From Eubacteriales bacterium (GTDB taxonomy: Bacteria > Bacillota > Clostridia > Lachnospirales > Lachnospiraceae): DNA of 51,830 bases. Positions 43,770-51,830 of this stretch are shown here, one piece after another (position 1 is the first letter of the stretch; each line of letters starts with the position of its first letter). Below the pieces are notes generated by a model. The model searched no databases. It had not been told where the DNA came from and saw nothing but the letters and a program-made list of their open reading frames with translations. Both the position numbers and the translations under genes were made by a program. Where the stretch lies: NCBI GenBank assembly GCA_030537135.1, contig JAUNOP010000014.1:1-51830 (forward strand). Reading direction: 5' to 3'.

Positions 43770-44384
43770 TTAAGACCTGCCACACTCCTTCATAAAGCGC
43801 CGTATCTTCTCCCTGTCCTTGAAGCCGTCAGTCTCCACGCCGCTCGACACATCCAGACACCAGGGTGCCATCTCCGCTGCCTCCCTTACATTTTCCGGAC
43901 ACAACCCTCCTGCAAGAAAGATTTTTCTGGAAAAGCCCAGGGCTTTGGCCTGTTCTAAGACTTCCCAGGAAAACCGTTTTCCCGTGCCGCCCGCGCCTTT
44001 GTCTAAAAGCAGATAATCGCTCGGATAGTCCTGATATCTTAAAATAGAGGCAGCGTCTGTCACGGATATTGCCTTGATTATAGGAAGTCCTGTGAGCCTA
44101 TGCAGGGTACGGGCATATTCCGGGGGTTCCTGACCATGGAGCTGTATCATACGAATCGTGCCGTCCCATGCAAGCTCCTGAATCACCTTCATCTCTTCAT
44201 TTACAAAGACGCCTACAGGGACTATTCCCTCATCAAGCAGCTCTGTAAGTTCAGCGGCCTCTTCTCTGCTCACTCTCCGCCTGCTTCCTGCAAACACATA
44301 GCCTATAAAGTCTGGCATTGCCTCATTGACATACAAAATATCCGCAGGTCTTCTGAGTCCGCAAATTTTTACCAAAGGGTTCAT
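43770..44384 (-). CDS. trpF: Phosphoribosylanthranilate isomerase
   Basis: 204 residues, a small TIM barrel for the Amadori rearrangement in tryptophan synthesis. [16 protein letters not shown] carries the catalytic cysteine C8, with GVFVNE and the phosphate-binding [10 protein letters not shown]. The catalytic aspartate is in CLDVSSGVE. Overlaps the trpC stop by 4 nt. A separate gene, not fused to trpC as in E. coli. Confidence 0.95.
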   Translation of the reverse strand: MNPLVKICGLRRPADILYVNEAMPDFIGYVFAGSRRRVSREEAAELTELLDEGIVPVGVFVNEEMKVIQELAWDGTIRMIQLHGQEPPEYARTLHRLTGLPIIKAISVTDAASILRYQDYPSDYLLLDKGAGGTGKRFSWEVLEQAKALGFSRKIFLAGGLCPENVREAAEMAPWCLDVSSGVETDGFKDREKIRRFMKECGRS

Positions 44385-45169
44385 ACTAAAATCCCCCTCA
44401 GAACAGAAAGCTCTCTTTTCTTGTCCTTTGCACGCATCAGGGTTTCTCCGATCAGCACAGCGTCCGTACCGTTTTCTTCCAGGATTTTCGTATCCTTCCG
44501 TCCTCGTATTCCGCTCTCTGACACAAACAAAATCGAAGACGGCACTAATTTCCGCAGACGCACACTGTTTGTTATATCCACCTGAAAGGTGCGAAGATCC
44601 CGATTATTCACTCCAATGATTCTTGCCCCTGCCTGTAGGGCCCGCAAAACCTCCTCCTCGCTGTGAGCCTCCACCAGGCAGGAAAGTCCCAGGCTGTGGG
44701 CAATATCCAGATATTCGTTTAGCTTTTCATCTGTTAATATCGAACAAATCAAAAGCACGGCAGCAGCGCCAAACAGCTTTGCTTCATAAATCATATAGGA
44801 ATCCACTATAAAATCCTTTCTGAGTACCGGAATCTTTACCTTTTCTGCAATCTCCCTCAGATATTGGCTGCTTCCCTGAAAATATTCCGGCTCTGTGAGG
44901 CAGGAAATGGCAGCCGCCCCTGCCTCCTCGTATTCCTGTGCAATCCTAAGATAAGGAAAGTCCTGCGCAATCAGACCCTTGGAGGGAGAGGCCTTTTTCA
45001 CCTCACAGATAAAGGAAAGCCCCTCCTTTGCCAAAGCCCTCTCAAAGGGAAAGTCCTGCGTATTTCCAAGAACCTGGGCCTGCCTTCTTATTTCCTGTGC
45101 CGAAACCCTCATTTTTTCTTTTTCCACACGTATTCTTGTTTTTGCCGCGATTTCTTCCAGAATATTCAT
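44381..45169 (-). CDS. trpC: Indole-3-glycerol phosphate synthase
   Basis: 262 residues, TIM barrel. The catalytic motifs [39 protein letters not shown] and VSESGIRG are in order. Four-base overlaps at both ends (with trpD and trpF) show tight coupling. Confidence 0.96.
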   Translation of the reverse strand: MNILEEIAAKTRIRVEKEKMRVSAQEIRRQAQVLGNTQDFPFERALAKEGLSFICEVKKASPSKGLIAQDFPYLRIAQEYEEAGAAAISCLTEPEYFQGSSQYLREIAEKVKIPVLRKDFIVDSYMIYEAKLFGAAAVLLICSILTDEKLNEYLDIAHSLGLSCLVEAHSEEEVLRALQAGARIIGVNNRDLRTFQVDITNSVRLRKLVPSSILFVSESGIRGRKDTKILEENGTDAVLIGETLMRAKDKKRELSVLRGILV

Positions 45170-46176
45170 ATATTGCTCTCCCTGATAAATCTCTCCAGCT
45201 GTTCTCTGGCAGCTCCAGAGTCAATAAGTGTCTCTGCAAGGCGAACTCCCTGTTCTATGGAAGCGGTCTTTTCTGCAATGTACAGAGCAGCGCCGGCATT
45301 CAGACACACGGCCTGCCGCTTTGCTCCTCTCTCCTTTCCAGAAAGAATGGCTCTGGTAATTTCAGCATTTTCCTTAGCGCTTCCTCCCATAAGCTCCCCT
45401 TTCTCACATCTCTTATAGCCGAACTGCTCTGGCGCAATGGTATAAGAGGAGAGCTTTCCATCTCTGATTTCACACACACTGGTAGGCGCGCTCATAGAAA
45501 TTTCATCCAGCTTATCCTGCCCATAAACCACCATTCCCTTGATTACGCCGAGGTTTGACATCACCTTTGCAAGCGGCTCTACAAGGGTCTGGTCATACAC
45601 TCCCATAAGCTCCATATTTGCCCCTGCCGGATTGGAGAGTGGTCCAAGAATATTGAACACTGTGCGGATTCCAAGCTCTTTTCTGATAGGCGCCACATAC
45701 TTCATTGCAATATGATAATTCTGCGCAAAGAGGAAGCAAATGTTGATTTTCTTCAGAAGCTCGGCGCTTTTCTCCGGTGAAAGCATGATATTCACGCCAA
45801 GAGCCTCCAAAACATCTGCTGCTCCGCTTCTGGAGGATGCGGCGCGGTTTCCATGCTTTGCCACAGGAACGCCTGCCGCTGAAATAACCAGGGAAGAGGT
45901 AGTGGAAATATTAAAGGAGTTGGAGCCGTCCCCGCCGGTTCCTACAATTTCCAGAACATCCATATCATGAAGAAGCTTGATGCAGTGCGCGCGCATACCT
46001 GCTGCTGACGCTGTAATTTCCTCAATATTCTCTCCCTTCAGAGAAAGGGCTGTCAGATAGGCAGACATCTGCACAGGCGTTGCCTCTCCCCCCATAATTT
46101 CATTCATAACTGCCTCTGCCTCTGAATAACTTAAATCTTCCTTTTTTGCCAGTTTTAAAATCGCTTCCCGTATCAT
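45166..46176 (-). CDS. trpD: Anthranilate phosphoribosyltransferase
   Basis: 336 residues. [14 protein letters not shown] binds PRPP, followed by [21 protein letters not shown] and the [19 protein letters not shown] segment for anthranilate. Start ATG 46176 with GGAGG upstream. It is separated from trpG by 107 nt, the only sizeable gap in the operon, and that gap contains an inverted-repeat element. Confidence 0.96.
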   Translation of the reverse strand: MIREAILKLAKKEDLSYSEAEAVMNEIMGGEATPVQMSAYLTALSLKGENIEEITASAAGMRAHCIKLLHDMDVLEIVGTGGDGSNSFNISTTSSLVISAAGVPVAKHGNRAASSRSGAADVLEALGVNIMLSPEKSAELLKKINICFLFAQNYHIAMKYVAPIRKELGIRTVFNILGPLSNPAGANMELMGVYDQTLVEPLAKVMSNLGVIKGMVVYGQDKLDEISMSAPTSVCEIRDGKLSSYTIAPEQFGYKRCEKGELMGGSAKENAEITRAILSGKERGAKRQAVCLNAGAALYIAEKTASIEQGVRLAETLIDSGAAREQLERFIRESNI

Positions 46177-46210
46177 CTTATTTCCTCCTGTTTATTTTCC
46201 TGTATTTCAT

Positions 46211-46313
46211 GACGCTGGGGTCAAAAGATATTTTTCTTTTTCTGACGCCCAAGGTCAAAAATCGTCTTGCAAGCAAGCTTGTATCAGCTTCCTGATCTTT
46301 TGACCCTGGCATC
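46211..46313. mobile_element. 103-bp inverted-repeat element at the trpG 3' end
   Basis: The left end GACGCTGGGGTCAAAAGAT (46211-46229) and right end ATCTTTTGACCCTGGCATC (46295-46313) are inverted repeats matching at 16 of 19 positions. A third related unit, TGACGCCCAAGGTCAAAAAT, is inside. The right end encodes the last residues of TrpG (ARVKRSGS), so insertion seems to have rebuilt the stop. Confidence 0.55.
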
Positions 46314-46874
46314 CTTCCATATATTTTTGATAATATATAAGCCCTGTGGGGTCATCACTGACTCTGGGTGAAACTGTACTCCATATATCGGATATTTTGT
46401 GTGCTCCACAGCCATAATTTCCCCTTCCTTGCTCTTTGCCGTCACCTTCAGGCAGGCAGGAAGAGTGTCGTTTTCTGCTGCCAGAGAATGATAGCGCGCA
46501 GCCATAATCTGACTCGGCATCCCCTTAAACATATGACTCAAATTGTTGAGGAACATTTTGTCCTGTTTTCCATGCATCAGCTGCTCGGCATGGATAATCT
46601 CTCCTCCCAGCGCCTCACAGATGACCTGATGTCCCAGGCACACCCCAAAAATGGGGATTTTTCCTGCAAAATACCGCACAACCTCCTCGCAGACACCTGC
46701 CTCAGAGGGCTTGCCAGGTCCTGGAGAGAGGACAATCAGCTCTGGATTCTTCTCCTCTATCTCCTCCAGGGTGATTTTGTCGTTTCTTCTCACCTCAATA
46801 TCTGGATGCACAGAGCCGAGAAGCTGATACAGATTATAAGAAAAGCTGTCATAGTTATCAATTAAAAGTATCAT
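46284..46874 (-). CDS. trpG: Anthranilate synthase component II (glutamine amidotransferase)
   Basis: 196 residues, class I amidotransferase that supplies ammonia to TrpE. The catalytic triad is visible as GVCLGHQ (Cys) and FHPES (His, Glu); the NYDSFSYNLYQ opening and the SPGPGKPSEAG oxyanion loop are conserved. Start overlaps trpE by 4 nt. The last eight residues come from a repeat element, so the tail is probably not native. Confidence 0.95.
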   Translation of the reverse strand: MILLIDNYDSFSYNLYQLLGSVHPDIEVRRNDKITLEEIEEKNPELIVLSPGPGKPSEAGVCEEVVRYFAGKIPIFGVCLGHQVICEALGGEIIHAEQLMHGKQDKMFLNNLSHMFKGMPSQIMAARYHSLAAENDTLPACLKVTAKSKEGEIMAVEHTKYPIYGVQFHPESVMTPQGLYIIKNIWKDARVKRSGS

Positions 46875-48337
46875 TCCAGACCTCCTTCTGCCTGCTCCAT
46901 AGCTGTCACAACAGCCTTTGCCTTGTTAATGCACTCTTCAAATTCCTTTTCAGGAACACTGTCCGCCACAATTCCAGCGCCTGAACGAATACAAATCTGA
47001 CCATTTTTCTTATAAATCAGCCGAATAGCAATACAGGTATCCAGATTTCCCGAAAAATCCAGATAGCCGATGGCGCCTCCGTACACGCCTCTTCTCTTGC
47101 CCTCCAGCTCACGGATAATCTCGCAGGCACGGATCTTGGGCGCTCCTGACAGAGTTCCTGCCGGAAGAATGGCGTCTATTGCATCCAATGCATCCTTATC
47201 CTCGCGGATATGTCCGGTGACTGTGGAGCCAATGTGCATTACATGAGAAAAACGCTCAATGGATTTGTACTTTTCTACCTTCACTGTACCCAGACGGCTG
47301 ATTTTTCCGATGTCATTTCTTCCAAGGTCAACCAGCATATTATGCTCTGCAAGCTCCTTCTCATCTGCAAGGAGTTCTTCTGCAAGAGCCATATCCTCTG
47401 TGTCTGTTTTTCCCCTTTTTCTGGTTCCGGCAAGCGGAAAGGTATGAAGAATTCCGTCCTCAAGCTTTACCAGAGTCTCTGGCGAAGCTCCCGCAATTTC
47501 AATATCATCACTGGAAAAATAAAACATATAGGGCGAAGGATTCTCTGTTCTGAGCGCCCGATAAATATCAAACAGGCTTCCCTCTGCACTCGCACGAAGC
47601 GGATTTGAGAGAACCACCTGGAAAATATCTCCCTCATAAATATATTTCTTTGCCCTTTCCACCATATGACAGTATTCTTCTCTTGAAAACTGGGGAGTAA
47701 GCGGAGAGGTTTTCCGAAAAACAGGAAGCTCTGCCTTGTCTCCTTTTTTCAAAAGCTCTTCCATTTCCAGGAGCTTTGCCTCTGCCTCTGCATAAGAGGC
47801 CTCTGCACAGGAGGTGTCTACTCCTGCAATCAGATAAATTTTCTGACAAAGGTTGTCAAAAGCAATCACCTGGTCAAAGAGCATCAAATCCACATCCCGA
47901 AACGCCTCTGCCTGCTCGTGAAAATCCAGCCTTTCTTCTGCATAACGAATGTAATCATAGGAAAAATATCCCACAAGGCCGCCTGTAAAGGAGGGCATAC
48001 CTGAAAGCTTGGGACTTTTATATTTTTTCAAGATTCTGCGGATAGCCTCTCCTGGATGAGAGGTAAGAGTCTGTATTTCCTTATCTGAGCGAATTTTCAG
48101 CCTCCCCTCGTCGCAGGTAATCTCAAGCGTAGGCTGATATCCCAAAAAGGTGTATCGTCCCCAGCGCTTGGTATCCTCCACGCTCTCCAGCAGAAAGCAA
48201 TGCCGACTTACCTTTTTGAGAATCCTCATGGCTTCTATTGGGGTAATAAAATCGCTGTATATTTCTCTGCATACTGGAATCCTTCCATATGTGTCCTGTT
48301 TCATAAGCTGATATATTTCTTCTAAAGATGGGTACAT
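46871..48337 (-). CDS. trpE: Anthranilate synthase component I
   Basis: 488 residues; converts chorismate to anthranilate. LLES (49-52) is the tryptophan feedback site. The catalytic chorismate domain has FSREEYCHMVERAK, GASPETLV, PLAGTRKRG, LVDLGRNDIG and AGTLSGAPK. AGGAGGAAG precedes ATG 48337. First gene of trpEGDCFBA, controlled by the T-box upstream and probably by feedback inhibition. Confidence 0.96.
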   Translation of the reverse strand: MYPSLEEIYQLMKQDTYGRIPVCREIYSDFITPIEAMRILKKVSRHCFLLESVEDTKRWGRYTFLGYQPTLEITCDEGRLKIRSDKEIQTLTSHPGEAIRRILKKYKSPKLSGMPSFTGGLVGYFSYDYIRYAEERLDFHEQAEAFRDVDLMLFDQVIAFDNLCQKIYLIAGVDTSCAEASYAEAEAKLLEMEELLKKGDKAELPVFRKTSPLTPQFSREEYCHMVERAKKYIYEGDIFQVVLSNPLRASAEGSLFDIYRALRTENPSPYMFYFSSDDIEIAGASPETLVKLEDGILHTFPLAGTRKRGKTDTEDMALAEELLADEKELAEHNMLVDLGRNDIGKISRLGTVKVEKYKSIERFSHVMHIGSTVTGHIREDKDALDAIDAILPAGTLSGAPKIRACEIIRELEGKRRGVYGGAIGYLDFSGNLDTCIAIRLIYKKNGQICIRSGAGIVADSVPEKEFEECINKAKAVVTAMEQAEGGLE

Positions 48338-48383
48338 AGCTTCCTCCTTTGCTGCGTAATAGCCTCTCCGGCTTTTTTTATGA

Positions 48384-48458
48384 CGTCAGGGGGAAATTCA
48401 CAATGCTCACAAGGCACAATATCCGCTTTACACATGAGACTTGCTTGATACGTTAAAT
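48384..48458. repeat. Dispersed repeat in the trp leader
   Basis: This stretch between the T-box terminator and trpE matches 33190-33252 over most of its length (GTCAnnnGnAAATTCnCAAT, then TCCGCTTT) and ends with the exact 20-mer also at 33399. Confidence 0.6.
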
Positions 48459-48479
48459 GTCCGCGCGACAGCTTTATTG

Positions 48480-48788
48480 CACAAAAAAACCGCCCCTGAC
48501 AATTCTGAATTTGTCAAGGACGGGTATTTTCCCGCGGTGCCACCTTGTTTCGCAGAAATCTCTGCGCGCTTATCAGGATACCAACATATCCCCGGCAGCT
48601 GACGTGTGCCTGAACGTCACAGAATACTCAGAGCATCAGAAACCTTCGTTGTCCTCGGATTTTCGCTCCTTTGACCGTGCCCTCAGCGGCCCATTATGAC
48701 GTCCTGCTTTTCCGCCCTTTCTCAGCATCCGGACTCTCTGTAAGCGCATATGACGTCTTTACTTCCGCTTCATCGGTTTATCTCGTTG
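48480..48788 (-). promoter_or_regulatory. Tryptophan T-box leader of the trp operon
   Basis: The minus strand has the T-box core AAGGTGGCACCGCGGG (48532-48547). A terminator stem CCCGTCCTTGACAAAT / ATTGTCAGGGGCG with T-run at 48482-48489 follows. In the stem I region the codon TGG (48691-48693, in AATGGGCC) is in position to be the specifier, matching the operon's product. Confidence 0.9.
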
Positions 48789-48794
48789 AAGTTA

Positions 48795-48823
48795 ATCATA
48801 ATATAATTTTTCCTTTTTGTCAA
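48795..48823 (-). promoter_or_regulatory. Promoter of the trp operon
   Basis: Minus strand TTGACA (48818-48823), 17-nt spacer, TATGAT (48795-48800). Confidence 0.8.
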
Positions 48824-48861
48824 TATCTTGTTGAAATCTTCTTTTCTGAAGCAGCACATGA

Positions 48862-49004
48862 GTTACTGCTCACGGGCGACTATTCTGCGAGGTGTTTTCG
48901 TGCTTCTGGCACGAAAATCCCGAGATAATCGGCGCGAAATGCGGCAGAATGTGGCATTTCTGTGCATCGCGAGGCGTGTTGCTGTGAACGCAGTGAACAG
49001 TAAC
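48862..49004. mobile_element. 143-bp non-coding element with inverted ends, copy 2
   Basis: Reverse-complement copy of 18287-18428 with only a few substitutions and one single-base insertion. Ends GTTACTGCTCAC and GTGAACAGTAAC. It begins 38 bp upstream of the trp promoter -35. Confidence 0.75.
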
Positions 49005-49052
49005 GCACATAAATAGCGCTGCATTTAGAAAAACTACTAAAAGCATTGTATT

Positions 49053-49081
49053 TTGGCAAACTATATTGTATCATATAGATA
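49053..49081 (+). promoter_or_regulatory. Candidate promoter of the acyltransferase gene
   Basis: TTGGCA (49053-49058), 17-nt spacer, TAGATA (49076-49081), 100 nt before the start. Confidence 0.4.
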
Positions 49082-49180
49082 TATAGACCTATCAAATCTG
49101 TACTTTGACAAGGTCAGGCGGAAATGAATGTCAGACTCTTAGAAGCCCACTACCTTCAGGTGACGAAAGGTTCATAATTC

Positions 49181-50476
49181 ATGAATAATAAAAAAAATAT
49201 CCCAAGCAATTCCATCTGGTACAAGCTGGATTTATCTGCAAATGTCTATCCGACTCTGCAGCGCAGAAATTTTTCCAGTGTGTACCGGATTTCGGTTACT
49301 TTAAAAGAAGAAATCAATCCCTTGCTCCTTCAGAAGGCTCTGGATTTGACGCTTCCGCGCTTTCCCACCTTTAAGGTTGCCTTGAAAAAGGGATTATTCT
49401 GGAGATACCTGGAGCCGAACAACAGACCCGGCCCCTTTGTACAGCCTGATATCTCAAATCCCTGTATGCCCATGTCCTTTCACTCAAATAACCGATATTT
49501 GATAAGAGTTTACTATTATCATAAAAGGATATCCCTGGAAATCTTCCATTCTCTTTCTGACGGAAACGGCACTCTGTTCCTTCTTCGGACGCTCACTGCC
49601 ATTTATCTTCGCTTAAAGGGTTATGAGATTCCAAACGGACAGGGAGTATTAGATATTTATGAGGAACCATTGCCAGAGGAGCTGGAGGACGCCTATATGA
49701 AATATGCCTCGTCCCGGGTACGTCCTCCCCGAAGTCAGGAAAAGGCTTACAGGGTCAGAGGAACAAAGGAGGCCTTTTATACTCTGAATATTATCTGCGG
49801 CGTGATTCCTGTTGACCGTATTTTGAAGGTTTCCAGAGGCTACGGCGTCTCTGTCACAGAATATCTGAATGCTGTTTTGCTCTATTCCCTTCTTCAGAGG
49901 CAGAAGGAAGAGCGTGTGTTTCGGGAGAAGCCGGTAAAGCTGGCTCTGCCCGTAAATCTGCGCAGATTTTTTCCCTCAGACACTCTCCGAAACTTTATCA
50001 GTATGGTATATCCTTCTATTGACCCAAGAATGGGAGATTATACCTTTGAGGAAATCCTGACGCAGGTTCATCATTATATGCGCTACTATATCAACAACAA
50101 GTTTCTCAACGCAGATATTGCCACAAATGCGGCAACGCAGAAAAATCCCTTTATACGAATTGTTCCCCTCTTTGTCAAGGACCTTGTTGTACGCCAGTTC
50201 TATATCCGCGTCCAGGATAAACAGTCCTCAGCCGGTCTCACAAACCTGGGAGTCATCCAGACTCCAGAGGCCATGAGAGAGCATGTGGAGCGTTTTGACG
50301 TCCTCATGGGACAGCCTTTTTCTGCACGTACAAACTGCGCCGTTGCCAGCTACCAGAATATCCTTACCATTAACTTTGCAAGCAGTATCATAGAGACAGA
50401 TGTGGAGCGCCTTTTTTTCAGAAAGCTGGTATCTGACGGAATCCCTGTCAAGATTGAGAGCAATCGCAAGAGCTAA
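49181..50476 (+). CDS. Condensation/alcohol-acetyltransferase-fold protein
   Basis: 431 residues of the CoA-dependent acyltransferase (condensation) fold. The active-site motif HSLSDGNG near residue 126 fits HxxxDG; the second half has the LALPVNLRRFFPSDTLRNF segment typical of alcohol acetyltransferase-like proteins, and a C-terminal NCAVASYQNILTINFASSI strand. The acyl donor and acceptor are unknown; surface lipid or glycolipid acylation is a guess. AAAGG is 11 nt before ATG 49181. Followed by a zinc-ribbon membrane protein, a pairing I believe recurs in Lachnospiraceae. Confidence 0.75.
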   Translation: MNNKKNIPSNSIWYKLDLSANVYPTLQRRNFSSVYRISVTLKEEINPLLLQKALDLTLPRFPTFKVALKKGLFWRYLEPNNRPGPFVQPDISNPCMPMSFHSNNRYLIRVYYYHKRISLEIFHSLSDGNGTLFLLRTLTAIYLRLKGYEIPNGQGVLDIYEEPLPEELEDAYMKYASSRVRPPRSQEKAYRVRGTKEAFYTLNIICGVIPVDRILKVSRGYGVSVTEYLNAVLLYSLLQRQKEERVFREKPVKLALPVNLRRFFPSDTLRNFISMVYPSIDPRMGDYTFEEILTQVHHYMRYYINNKFLNADIATNAATQKNPFIRIVPLFVKDLVVRQFYIRVQDKQSSAGLTNLGVIQTPEAMREHVERFDVLMGQPFSARTNCAVASYQNILTINFASSIIETDVERLFFRKLVSDGIPVKIESNRKS

Positions 50477-50509
50477 TACAGCAGCGGCCAAAACAGCTGG
50501 GGCAGATTA

Positions 50510-50608
50510 TTACTTCACGCCGGAAGCCTCTATCCCCTTCTGCAGCTCCTCGTGAAAATTCATCTTGTCAACCACCCACGCCCCAAAAGTCATGGGTTTG
50601 TAATTGCC
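50510..50608 (-). pseudogene. Short coding remnant, unidentified
   Basis: On the minus strand 32 codons between stops read GNYKPMTFGAWVVDKMNF and then HEELQKGIEASGVK. The composition and ending look like the C-terminus of a real protein, but I cannot name the family. The rest of the 430-nt gap (50477-50914) shows no other gene. Confidence 0.35.
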
Positions 50609-50914
50609 CAGTCATAATGAAAGTCTGCTCTTTTACAGGTGAAATCTCTGTTTTACAGGAAATAGCCTTGCTATTCTCTTGTCCTTTATCTATAATAAAT
50701 GTAAGGAATCAACATGGCCAGACACGATAAAACGAAGATACATATCAAACATTAGTCTGCATAAAAGGCGGTCACAATACCCTGGGAAACAGTAAGGTTC
50801 GATAAATGATATATGAGAAGATTTGTAGTATCTGGACATGTTATGAAATTTCTGTAAAATAAAAAATTAAGATGGCAATATAGATGGCGAAAACCATGGA
50901 AAGGAAGATTGCAT

Positions 50915-51619
50915 ATGTCTTATTGTGTAAATTGCGGAGTAGAGCTGGATAAAACCTGCAAGGTGTGTCCTTTGTGTAATACCAGAGTCATCAATCCCGG
51001 CCAGCCTGTGGATGAAATCTCTCCAAAACCCTTTCCTGAACTTCCAGGAAAGCTTGACCCTGTACAGCGCAGCGATATGGCTCTTCTTATGACTGTTATT
51101 CTGGCTTCTACGGCTGTGGTGTGCGGTTTTTTGAATCTGTTGGCTTTCCAGCAGGGACGATGGTCTCTGTATGTGATAGGAATCTGCGTAAATTTATGGA
51201 TTTTTTTTCTTCCTCTCTTTTTCCCTGGGAAGCTGACTCCTTATATAAGTCTGGTTCTGGATGGAATCAGTATTGCGCTGTATTTTGGAGTTATCTCTCT
51301 TCTTCATCCTGCTGGGGGATGGTATGGAGCTATTGCGCTTCCTGTTATTATAGTGCTTACTCTGCTCCTCTTATTGTTTCTCTTTTTTTTAAAATACCTG
51401 CACAGCTCTGTTCTTGCATTGGCTGTAGTGATTATTACTGAGATTGGAGGGATATGTACAGTGGTAGAGCTGCTCATCAATTTGTTTTTGGATAGACCTC
51501 TTTCCCTCTCGTGGGCAGCTATTGTCCTTACCTGCTGTATTATCATTGATTTAGCGCTGATTACTATTTTAAGGCGTTCAAGACTTAGAAATGAAGTCAG
51601 AAGAAGAATGCATATTTAA
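50915..51619 (+). CDS. Zinc-ribbon membrane protein (DUF6320-like)
   Basis: 234 residues. An N-terminal zinc ribbon (SYCVNCGVELDKTCKVCPLCN, four Cys in CxxC pairs at about 4, 7, 16 and 19) is followed by six hydrophobic segments and a basic tail RRSRLRNEVRRRMH. Such proteins of unknown function accompany condensation-fold acyltransferases. AGGAAG lies 8 nt before ATG 50915; an in-frame TTG at 50909 is rejected. Confidence 0.8.
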   Translation: MSYCVNCGVELDKTCKVCPLCNTRVINPGQPVDEISPKPFPELPGKLDPVQRSDMALLMTVILASTAVVCGFLNLLAFQQGRWSLYVIGICVNLWIFFLPLFFPGKLTPYISLVLDGISIALYFGVISLLHPAGGWYGAIALPVIIVLTLLLLLFLFFLKYLHSSVLALAVVIITEIGGICTVVELLINLFLDRPLSLSWAAIVLTCCIIIDLALITILRRSRLRNEVRRRMHI

Positions 51620-51662
51620 GATTCCTCATAGCTGAAGCAAGAGTTTTTACAATACATTGGAT

Positions 51663-51704
51663 AAGTAAAGCATCTCGCTTGTACGGGCGAGATGCTTTAC
51701 TTAA
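51663..51704. terminator. Hairpin after DUF6320-like gene
   Basis: Perfect 16-bp stem AAGTAAAGCATCTCGC / GCGAGATGCTTTACTT with an 8- to 10-nt loop. Few T residues follow, so termination is likely but not certain. Confidence 0.6.
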
Positions 51705-51741
51705 TAAGGTTAGTCCTATGCAAAGCTTTCGTTTAATTGAC

Positions 51742-51776
51742 AAAAAGACCTGTAAGTCATACTTACAGGTCTTTTA
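51742..51776 (-). terminator. Terminator of tRNA-Asn
   Basis: AAAAGACCTGTAAGT / ACTTACAGGTCTTTT, T-run on the minus strand directly after the tRNA. Confidence 0.8.
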
Positions 51777-51777
51777 A

Positions 51778-51830
51778 CTCCCCCTGTTGGACTCGAACCA
51801 ACGACACTTCGGTTAACAGCCGAATGCTCT
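51778..51830 (-). tRNA. tRNA-Asn (anticodon GTT), 5' part outside window
   Basis: On the minus strand the anticodon arm TTCGGCTGTTAACCGAA carries GTT; the T-arm GTTGGTTCGAGTCCAAC and the 3' acceptor strand AGGGGGA with discriminator G51778 follow. The 5' third is cut by the window edge. Confidence 0.92.

Overview
The window looks like a chromosomal segment of an endospore-forming, low-GC Firmicute, most likely a gut Lachnospiraceae (Blautia/Ruminococcus-like). The reasons are: a rqcP-yabP-yabQ-divIC-spoIIE-tilS-hpt-ftsH cluster in the Bacillus/Clostridium order; a CotS-type coat gene; T-box leaders on proS and the trp operon; a LexA-box uvrB promoter; and several plant-glycan hydrolases. The genus call is inference. 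Almost every gene from 0.98 to 48.3 kb lies on the minus strand.

Layout. 0-2.2 kb: tRNA-Ser, a Cu/Zn superoxide dismutase-like gene, class II fructose-bisphosphate aldolase and tRNA-Tyr. 2.2-4.4 kb: a GH13 maltodextrin hydrolase. 4.7-12 kb: the ftsH/sporulation/ribosome-rescue cluster and HU. 12.2-20.4 kb: phosphohexomutase, CotS-like protein, CCA-adding enzyme, T-box-controlled prolyl-tRNA synthetase and SOS-controlled uvrB. 20.8-26.5 kb: an accessory island made largely of broken genes (integrase tail, DUF5131, azlC, kinase fragment), plus azlD, an arsR/metallo-hydrolase/nitroreductase operon and a MATE exporter with an attenuator-like leader. 26.5-33.1 kb: an arabinan/galactoside locus (truncated solute-binding protein, GH27 fused to rhodanese, double GH43, GH51). 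33.7-41.6 kb: a heterodimeric ABC exporter, a PTS-IIC-like permease, a Dus enzyme and a large secreted beta-helix-like protein. 41.8-48.8 kb: a complete trpEGDCFBA operon behind a tryptophan T-box. 49.2-51.6 kb: a condensation-fold acyltransferase and a zinc-ribbon membrane protein. The right edge cuts a tRNA-Asn.

How parts work together. GH51, GH43x2 and GH27 lack signal peptides and are probably cytoplasmic, trimming imported arabino- and galacto-oligosaccharides. The neighbouring solute-binding protein is truncated, so uptake must come from elsewhere. The trp genes overlap by a few bases almost throughout and are read from one consensus promoter through a T-box with a candidate TGG specifier. 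spoIIE, cotS, yabP and yabQ place the genome among sporulators.

The least explained material is non-coding. There is a 142-143 bp element with GTTACTG-type inverted ends in two near-identical full copies, each just upstream of a T-box operon promoter, with short end fragments elsewhere. A second, 103 bp inverted-repeat element forms the 3' end of trpG. Two other dispersed repeats link distant intergenic regions, and the MATE exporter has a leader with a terminator, a competing antiterminator and a small ORF.
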